DNA of 64,000 bases. Source: Plutella xylostella. Its lineage: Eukaryota; Arthropoda; Insecta; Lepidoptera; Plutellidae. The notes beneath the pieces are model-generated. The model saw only the letters and a list, made by a program, of their open reading frames with translations, did no database searches and was not told the origin of the DNA. Shown here piece by piece: positions 57,262 through 64,000 of this stretch (the first letter of the stretch is position 1; every line of letters begins with the position of its first letter). The DNA is taken from positions 8,938,001-9,002,000 of the forward strand of contig NC_063993.1 in assembly GCF_932276165.1 (NCBI RefSeq). The letters are read 5' to 3'. The position numbers and the translations under genes were made by a program.

Positions 57262-60228
57262 ATGAGTATTTATGATTCTGCCCATAGTGATGATGACGAT
57301 GATTCTTTTCTCTCTTGTTCCTCTATTGCCACAGCCAGCAGTTGTGACTTGTCCTACGTTTCTCTCTTTTCGAATCTCAACAATGCGTTTTCGAACTGTC
57401 CGAAATCTCTGAATGTAGTTCACATAAATGCTCAGAGTATTCCGGCTCATTACTCCGATATGCTTACATCTTTTGATAATAATAATATTCATGCCATTCT
57501 TGTTTCTGAATCCTGGCTAAAACCTTCTCTTGACTCATCCGTTTACCCTCTTCCAGGTTTTCAGCTTATTCGGAACGACCGAACTAACAAAGGCGGAGGT
57601 GGAGTGGCTATCTATCTACGTAGTCATATTCCCTTTACCATCGTCAGCAAATCTCCGAGTGAGTATTCTGAGAAAGCCGAACACCTTCTGATAGAAGTGC
57701 GTCTAGGCTACACCAGGATTCTCCTCGGAGTTTGCTATAGTCCTTCAATGACTGTAAATTACTTTTCCTCCTTCGAGAAGCTTCTTGAAGATTTCTCCCC
57801 TTTATTCGACAATACCATCGTCATGGGTGACTTCAACACTTGCCTTCTCAAAAACAACTCTCGTTCTAATACCTTGCAGTCCATTGTCACTTCTAAAAAC
57901 CTTCACATTTTACCTCTTCAGGCCACTCACCACCCGCCTAACTCAGAACCTACTCTCCTAGATTTGATCATTGTTTCTTCTCCAGATCTTGTTATGAAAC
58001 ACGGTCAGTTCACAGCTGATTGTTTTTCATACCACGATCTTCTTTATGTTTCCTACAAGGTCCGCACTCCCAAACCTAAAAAGCGTACTATTCTCCAACG
58101 TAATTTTAAAAAAGTGGACTTGCAGCGGCTTTTTGAGGATGCAAAAGCCATTGATTGGGCACAGCTGAACGACATAGACGATATTGACGAGAGGGTAACT
58201 ATGTTTAACTCTCTTCTCACGAACCTGTTTAATAAACATGCACCCCTTCGTCCTGTCCGTGTCAAACAGCTCCCTGCCCCGTGGCTTACGGACAAGATCA
58301 AAGGCTTCATGACGAAACGAGATCACGCCAAGTACCGCTACAAGAAACAACCAACTGAAGAGAACCTGAAAGTGTACAAGGAGTTGAGGAATCGCTGCAA
58401 TAGAGTGTGTAGGGACGCAAAACGCCGATACATCCATACATCCATAGAAAACTGTGATAATTCACAATTGTGGAATTTTTTGAAAACACTGGGCATAGGG
58501 AAGTCTAAGGCAAATTCTAACTTCGACATTGACCTCTCTGCTCTAAACAAGCATTTCTCTACACCTCCATTAGTTCTAAATGACCAAATTAGAACAGAAG
58601 CTCTTAATCATCTTTCTTCCTTGCCTATCCCTGACTGCCCCTCTTTCAATTTCAAACTTGTTACTGGCCGTGACGTTAAGAGATGCATCTCTGATATTAC
58701 TAGCAAAGCTGTAGGTATTGATGATATCGGTGCCCGCATGATAGTTTCTATTCTGGACGTAATTTTACCGCACATCACGAATTTGATGAACTATTCTTTA
58801 CTTTGCAGTTCTTTTCCCAGCCTTTCGAAAAAGGCCTTCATTCTTCCATTACCAAAAGTCCCTAATCCCACGTCCTTGTCCCAGTTCCGACCCATTTCTA
58901 TCCTACCCTTTCTATCCAAAGTTCTCGAGCGCCTAGTCTTCGAACAGTTGTCCTCCTACCTCTCCAACAACCAACTCCTGAACTCATTTCAATCCGGCTT
59001 TCGTCCAGGCCATAGTACAGTTACAGCTTTAATAAAAGTCACCGATGACATCAGGCACAACATCGACGATCAGAAACTTACAGTCCTTGCGTTGCTGGAC
59101 TTCAGCAATGCATTCAACTCGGTTGACTTCGAGTTACTCCTCGGTGTTATTCAATCTCTTAACGTATCTCCGGCAGTTACAAGGTGGTTCGAGTCTTATC
59201 TCAAAGGGCGTCAGCAGTGTGTACGTACTGATGCTGAGAGTTCTTCTTGGTGTCAAGTTCTTGCTGGCGTTCCTCAAGGCGGCGTCCTTTCTCCTTTACT
59301 GTTCTCCCTGTTTATCAACATCCTGGCAAACAAACTTACTTCTAACTACCACCTATATGCAGACGATCTTCAGCTCTATGCCGGTGCACCACCTGAGAGC
59401 TTGAACACGGCCGTTAGTTGTATTAATGAAAACTTGGAAATTATTTCTAAGTGGGTCAAGTCTTTCGGTCTACTGCTCAATCCCTCGAAATCACAAGCAA
59501 TTATCCTCGGAAGCTCACGAATGCTTCGCAAAATTGACGTGTCAGCTGTCACGAGAGTCACATACGATCAGACTGTCATACCATACGTAGCTTCGGTAAA
59601 AAATCTTGGCGTGATCATGGATTGCACACTTTCTTGGATTCCCCAAGTAGATGCTGTCAGCAAGAAGATGTTCGCGTCCTTCCATTCTCTTAAGCGCTTG
59701 CAGTACTTTCTACCACTGAACACTAAAGTTACGTTGGCACAGTCCTTACTGCTCCCTATTCTTGATTACGCCAATGTAAGCTATCTTGACCTCACTGAAG
59801 AGCTACTCAACAAACTCGAACGTCTCCAGAACTTGTGCATCCGATTCATTTTCGGATTGCGCAAATATGATCACATTTCTGAGTATCGAGCTCAATTACA
59901 GTGGCTTCCAATTCGCCTTCGCCGGAATACTCACATTCTCAACATATTGTACAGTGTTTTAAATAACCCCTCATCTCCCCAATACCTGAAGTGCAAGTTT
60001 TCGTTTTTGTGTTCTCATTCTCAGGGCAGAGCGTTGAGGTCAGTAGAGAACAAATTGTTGAGCATTCCTGATCATAATGCCGCCTCTTATAGCGATTCAT
60101 TCGCAATGAAGGCAGCATGTTTGTGGAACTCCTTGCCAGAGGGAGTGCGACAGTCACCATCAATGGCAACTTTTAAAAAAAATGTTAGGCATCACTATTT
60201 TGAATCATTAGGTTGGCAGGTAAAATAG
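57262..60228 (+). CDS. LINE ORF2: AP endonuclease and reverse transcriptase
   Basis: An intact 988-residue frame from ATG to TAG. After an acidic start (SDDDDDS) comes an apurinic-type endonuclease: HINAQSI, LVSESWL (Glu), GGGGVAIYLR, MGDFN at about 188-192, and a YHDLLYVS end motif. The reverse transcriptase follows: LPKVPNPTSLSQFRPISIL, FQSGFRPGHSTV, LLDFSNAFNSVD (catalytic Asp near residue 613), GVPQGGVLSP and YADD at 699-702. There is no RNase H. The enzyme nicks target DNA and copies the element RNA in place (target-primed reverse transcription). All key residues are present, so it could be competent if transcribed. The 217-bp spacer upstream follows the foreign insertion. Confidence 0.93.
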   Translation: MSIYDSAHSDDDDDSFLSCSSIATASSCDLSYVSLFSNLNNAFSNCPKSLNVVHINAQSIPAHYSDMLTSFDNNNIHAILVSESWLKPSLDSSVYPLPGFQLIRNDRTNKGGGGVAIYLRSHIPFTIVSKSPSEYSEKAEHLLIEVRLGYTRILLGVCYSPSMTVNYFSSFEKLLEDFSPLFDNTIVMGDFNTCLLKNNSRSNTLQSIVTSKNLHILPLQATHHPPNSEPTLLDLIIVSSPDLVMKHGQFTADCFSYHDLLYVSYKVRTPKPKKRTILQRNFKKVDLQRLFEDAKAIDWAQLNDIDDIDERVTMFNSLLTNLFNKHAPLRPVRVKQLPAPWLTDKIKGFMTKRDHAKYRYKKQPTEENLKVYKELRNRCNRVCRDAKRRYIHTSIENCDNSQLWNFLKTLGIGKSKANSNFDIDLSALNKHFSTPPLVLNDQIRTEALNHLSSLPIPDCPSFNFKLVTGRDVKRCISDITSKAVGIDDIGARMIVSILDVILPHITNLMNYSLLCSSFPSLSKKAFILPLPKVPNPTSLSQFRPISILPFLSKVLERLVFEQLSSYLSNNQLLNSFQSGFRPGHSTVTALIKVTDDIRHNIDDQKLTVLALLDFSNAFNSVDFELLLGVIQSLNVSPAVTRWFESYLKGRQQCVRTDAESSSWCQVLAGVPQGGVLSPLLFSLFINILANKLTSNYHLYADDLQLYAGAPPESLNTAVSCINENLEIISKWVKSFGLLLNPSKSQAIILGSSRMLRKIDVSAVTRVTYDQTVIPYVASVKNLGVIMDCTLSWIPQVDAVSKKMFASFHSLKRLQYFLPLNTKVTLAQSLLLPILDYANVSYLDLTEELLNKLERLQNLCIRFIFGLRKYDHISEYRAQLQWLPIRLRRNTHILNILYSVLNNPSSPQYLKCKFSFLCSHSQGRALRSVENKLLSIPDHNAASYSDSFAMKAACLWNSLPEGVRQSPSMATFKKNVRHHYFESLGWQVK

Positions 60229-60536
60229 GTATATATATGTATTTATATTTTTATAAGTATATTTTATGTTGTAAGTAGTTGTAATCTATACAGTAATAAT
60301 TTAAGGTTAGGTTTAAATCATAGGCTAAGTTCAGTTTGATAATTGTACCTACTCAAATTAGTTAAGGGATCTAATGGCATTTTTCTTTCACCCAGTCGAA
60401 GGTTGGCTGGAAGAAATTGCTTTTTGGCAATAAGCCCGCCTTTGTATACGTTTGTGTTTTTTTGATTTGTAACTGTTCTCTTTTATGTTTTTATTTGTAT
60501 GTGTACAATAAAGTGTATAAATAAATAAATAAATAA
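60229..60536 (+). other. LINE 3' UTR
   Basis: It contains GTTGGCTGGAAGAAATTGCT then TTTTGGCAATAAGCCCGCC, an inverted pairing (AGAAATTGC/GGCAATA) likely to form a hairpin read by the reverse transcriptase, and the AAAT tail. The same module occurs in the two truncated copies in this window. Confidence 0.7.
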
Positions 60537-60723
60537 GGTATAGCTACGCAAGTCTACAATTATGTTCCTCGCTGTATTATCTTCCTTACTGAGCACTTGC
60601 GAGGAAGTCCTAGTCAAATAGCACGAAAAGTTCATTACGCGTCGAGAACTACGTAGAAACAAACAGTATGTTGAGTATTGCGACGCGGCGCCTGGGGGGT
60701 CACTCTAAAATATAAATAAAAAA

Positions 60724-60962
60724 GTGGGGACATCTCACACATGGCCATCCGACCCCAAGCTAGGCAGAACCCGATTATGGGTATCGGACAGCAGATATAT
60801 CTAGCTACAAAAATACATAGACATATTAAATATAAATATCAACACCCAAGACCCGAGTACAAATATCTGTCTTTAAAAAAATATCTGCCCCAGCCGGGAA
60901 TCGAACCCGGGACCTTCGGCATAGCAGTCAGGACCACTAACCACTACACCAGTCCGTCGTCA
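60724..60962 (-). mobile_element. SINE, third type, nested in the foldback arm
   Basis: In reverse complement it begins near GACTGGTGTAGTGGTTAGTG and has the B box GGTTCGATTCCCGGCTGGG. The body matches 47672-47925. It splits the left foldback arm after the terminal GGGTCACTCTA, so it arrived later than that element. Confidence 0.85.
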
Positions 60963-61289
60963 GACGAAAAACGAAGTTTCGGAGAACTGCTGTGCCATGA
61001 CTCTATCTCGTTGTATATGTCGCAGGCATCTGGTTTAATCTCCTGTTTGATTGAACCGCTAGCCCGTTCATTGGATGTCGCTATTCAGTTGTATGACTAG
61101 GCCGAACGTTGATTGTACAAGCGTCGCAAAACGTCCAACTAGTTAGCGGACTTAAAATCAGTCAGGTGGTGAATAAAACAAATATGGCGTCTAACAGCGA
61201 ACAGCTGACGCAAAAAGCACTTGTATTGTTATTTTTTGCAAATAAATTAGCTTTAAAGTGCGATATTTATGTTAAAATAGTGTGACAAC

Positions 61290-61376
61290 ATGGATTTACC
61301 TATTATTACACCGCCGGCGGATAGTTTTAAAGAAAAAATGTGCTGAAACTGGATAATTATGAACAACAATATCAAG
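61290..61376 (+). pseudogene. First-exon relic of a lost transposase-like gene
   Basis: An ATG at 61290 opens MDLPIITPPADSFKEK and then meets a stop. A one-base loss in the A run at about 61333 separates it from a continuing acidic frame (LKLDNYEQQYQ) that ends at a consensus donor, CAAG|GTAC, in phase 1. It lies centrally between the inverted arms, where an autonomous parent would keep its gene. The family is not recognised. Confidence 0.45.
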
Positions 61377-61710
61377 GTACGTTTATTGTTATTGTTTCGT
61401 TAATTTGTGAGATGAGAGCTTTGTAACATAGTCTTTTTGTTGACTCTTGTCTGGTCATGTTCATCCTAACCAGACATTACAAAGTTGCTATACTATATCC
61501 CATTTAACGACTTCGCTGAATAACGTTCAGTCAAGACGTTGGACGTTACAGTCAACCACTTGACGAGTTGTTCTTTAGTCATTCAACTGAGTAGCGTCAT
61601 CCAATGAACGGGCTAGCGGTTCAATCAAACAGGAGATTAAACCAGATGCCTGCGACATATACAACAGGTCTCGTTCGTTCGTTTTTCGTCAGTATAGAGT
61701 AACCCTCCTG

Positions 61711-63155
61711 TAGAATGTGGTAAGTGCATTTTCTGATCGTAGCGTGCGAGGCATTTCGACACCCTGAGCGATGGAGTCGCGCAAAATGCGCCTGTAAAGG
61801 AAATGAGTATTAAACATGTGAAGGAAAATAGATTTTTTGTGTCCGCATATGATTTTTTACGTAAGTATAATCACTAGAAAGATTTATGAAAAATAATAAT
61901 TTTATAGGCTATATTATTACCCAATAATTTTATCCATTTATTAATCATAAATCTGTCACAAAAATATTATTACAATACCTTAACAAAACATGAGATAACC
62001 ATTTTCAGCTTAATGCTTTGCAGTAAAACTCTTCACTTTTGCAACTTTCCCTTTTATATTATTATGGCATCGTATTTCAGTGCATGAATGTCTTCGGGAA
62101 TGTTTACAGCACACAATAATATTATGGTTAAATGTGATAATCTACCTCAAGTTACATTATCTCAAATGAAACAGTTACATTCCACAGTTTCAAACAACAA
62201 CATGTAACTAGTTTGTGTTATCCCCGTTAGAAAATATTGTATATATCACAGACATTCCATGTACCTTGTAATTAAGGGTTCCATACTTAGGCTTAGGCTA
62301 CATGTCTAGAAAATGAATCGATTTAAATGATTAACAATAGCGCATAAACGCATTTAAATACGGTTCTGTTATGCACAGATTTCTATCTCAACTTTAGCCT
62401 TTATTTTTTGCTTGTCTGCTCTGTATTACCATAGCCGTATAAAACACACGTATAAACTTAAAGTTATAGCTATTAAAGTGCAGTAAGCATCTCGGCTGCC
62501 GCGACCAACTTTTATTGTTCTCAACAAGCTTAACATATTCAGCGTTCACAGCTCCAATATATCGCCAAATATAGCGATATGAAGTTTAGTGAATTTCTCG
62601 GCAGAATGCTTTTTATAGGCTGTTATATACACTTGGCTTGCGCGCTGACTGCCTTTATGGTGTACTCATAAAAATGATAGATTACGGAGCGAATCGTGTT
62701 GCTCGCGACACAAGTTCACCTCGTGTCATCCTCTTGTATAATAATATGGTGGTTAGTGAAATATTGGTGTCGATACATGAGAGTATTTCGAATTTTAGAA
62801 AAAGGCAATACCTGCATTGGTAAGTTTTTATTCCTGCCTGCTGACTGAAAATTGTAACTTCAAGAGAACGATTTTTTTCTAAACAGGTTACTTAAAACAG
62901 GAAAATAAATTCTAGAGACGTCATAGCGTCCCATATACACACGAAACCGTATCAGTAAAATAAACCAAAAGAGTCGCATTTAGACGCTCAATTTCCCGAA
63001 GTTAACTAAAGAAGTATCGGTCGTCCGGTAAACAGTCCATCCCGACTCATCAGGCCGGTTCCGGTGTAAAAGAAAGTTGTGAATCAAATTTCCGCCGGCG
63101 ACGTGTGACGCGGACGTCCGAGTGATTGGTCGCGCGAAACTTTCAGGGACGCACC
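61711..63155. other. No gene; candidate regulatory stretches
   Basis: 62460-62760 is non-repetitive, with an imperfect palindrome (ATATCGCCAAATATAGCGATAT-like) near 62558-62580 and CTTTTTATAGG. 62995-63150 is CpG-rich (GCCGGCGACGTGTGACGCGG, then an inverted CCAAT, GATTGG). These could be enhancer or promoter DNA of a gene outside the window. No exon is proven. Confidence 0.35.
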
Positions 63156-63213
63156 CGGGTACAGTGAGCGAACTATCCGGGTACAGTGAGCGATCTATCC
63201 GGGTACAGTAAGT
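63156..63213 (+). repeat. Three tandem 22-23 bp repeats
   Basis: CCGGGTACAGTGAGCGAACT AT occurs three times (the second with GATCTAT, the third cut after TACAGTAAG). It is next to the CpG-rich stretch. Confidence 0.75.
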
Positions 63214-63217
63214 ACGT

Positions 63218-63352
63218 CTAGTACAGGTTTGATAGTTTGTCGAAAATTATAAAAGTTTACATTTTCTCGCATACAAAGTGTCGTCTCTAGTGGAAACTAT
63301 CATAAAACTTTTGGCAGATAATGTAGGTATGCAGATGGCAAAACTCGTTCTC
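63218..63352 (+). mobile_element. CTAGTAC-ended MITE, second copy
   Basis: It begins CTAGTACAGGTTTGATAGTT and ends near GCAAAACTCGTTCTCG. It is the reverse-oriented relative of 33639-33808. Confidence 0.6.
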
Positions 63353-64000
63353 GTAAATTGCCAAAACCCATTGCATTTGCATTAAAAAAAAGTGTTGCTT
63401 TTTTTAATGCAGGAAGCAGCTGCATTGAGGTTGGGCGGAAATGCGCCTTGTCAAAGTATATTTCTAACCCCCAACGTAAAAAGAGGTGTTCTAGTCTCTG
63501 TGTATCTGTATAATTATATGTGTATCTGTCTATTTGCGTAATTGAGTATCTAGGTATCTGGTAACAAAGCTTCCAATTAAACGGCTGAAAAGTACCATCT
63601 ACAGTACATAATATTATTATAATCGAAATAATATAAAAGTTAGAGGCTTTACCGCTGTACGTTTCCTGTTCTGTAGTCGAGGCCGTGTAATACTCTGCGG
63701 AATACGGGAATACACTGCGTGGAACACGCATAGACAAACTTTTGAGGACTTCATCATATGTTTGTATTGGTTTTCATAGAGTTCGTCGGTTTTCATTAAT
63801 AACTTCCGCATTTACTTTGTTAGTATCGTAGTCGTAGGTGATAATTAATATTATGTTTTCAATAAAACATGTGTCTGTATAAAATCCCTTCAGTGAAATT
63901 CACCTATAATTCAAAAATACCTAGTATGCTTGTTTCTCTTTTAGGCTTCTTATAAGTAGGTATAACGGAGACAAATACTAGAGTTGTACAATCTTCTATT
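63353..64000. other. No supported feature
   Basis: A 145-residue minus frame spans 63300-63737, but its C-terminal part overlaps the MITE and no domain or splice context is visible, so it is not called as a gene. Confidence 0.45.

Larger units (their letters stand above)
55200..60536 (+). mobile_element. Two-ORF LINE (CR1/L2/Jockey superfamily)
   Basis: It comprises ORF1 (55259-55840), an inserted foreign LINE fragment (about 55975-57045, minus), ORF2 (57262-60228) and a 3' UTR ending TACAATAAAGTGTATAAATA plus AAAT repeats at 60536. The 5' end seems truncated or frameshifted before ORF1. The 3' UTR module is shared with 12471-12613 and 26404-26525. Clade placement needs a tree. Confidence 0.75.
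60691..61710. mobile_element. Large foldback with long inverted arms and exon relic
   Basis: The ends are CCTGGGGGGTCACTCTA and TAGAGTAACCCTCCTG. Arms of about 200 bp (left about 60963-61100, right about 61555-61690) share ATATGTCGCAGGCATCTGGT, TAATCTCCTGTTTGATTGA and CCGCTAGCCCGTTCATTGG. A SINE (60724-60962) interrupts the left arm. The centre (61140-61500) keeps a start codon, coding-like text and a splice donor. Confidence 0.75.

Noticed and set aside
63300..63737. 145-residue minus frame
   Set aside because: Overlaps a MITE and lacks domain or exon signals.

Overview
The window looks like nuclear DNA of a moth or butterfly (Lepidoptera). The evidence is AT-rich sequence, sparse exons with GT-AG introns, tRNA-derived SINEs with Pol III A and B boxes, Helitron-like repeats carrying GTCT microsatellites, a mariner of the moth/fly type, RTE-like LINE tails ending in GATGAT runs, and the interspersed repeat that starts GGCCAAGTGCGAGTCGG. 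The species cannot be fixed from sequence alone. Most of the window is transposable elements and non-coding DNA.

Two host genes are supported, both on the minus strand. Gene A has a first coding exon at 13157-13359 that encodes a signal peptide and ends in a GTAAGT donor. A CpG-rich promoter and a probable 5' UTR exon lie about 6 kb upstream, near 19185-19600, with an NRF1/Ewg-type palindrome; its later exons were not found. Gene B (44439-46169) is a complete three-exon gene for a 260-residue secreted protein of a family I do not recognise.

Mobile elements, left to right: SINE copies and small MITEs (1-11.6 kb); a foldback element with another repeat nested in it (10.4-11.15 kb); an 8,056-bp LTR element (21280-29335) with identical 331-bp LTRs and a 4-bp target duplication, but no gag-pol inside; a complete mariner with an intact 339-residue transposase (33843-35128); a 5.1-kb nested inverted-repeat structure (38027-43148) whose inner arms each hold an inward-facing TATA/initiator promoter; a LINE with an intact 988-residue endonuclease/reverse transcriptase (about 55.2-60.5 kb), interrupted between its two ORFs by a 5'-truncated RNase H LINE on the other strand; and a second large foldback (60691-61710) that keeps one exon of its lost transposase-like gene. 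Seven copies of one 206-240 bp MITE family are scattered through the window.

The least ordinary structures are (1) the LTR element with a large non-coding interior, which holds four dimers of a 29-bp motif with an exact 42-bp internal spacing, and (2) the 38-43 kb inverted promoter arms, which are 173/174 identical, stop matching at the predicted transcription start, and enclose a GC-rich 58-bp minisatellite.
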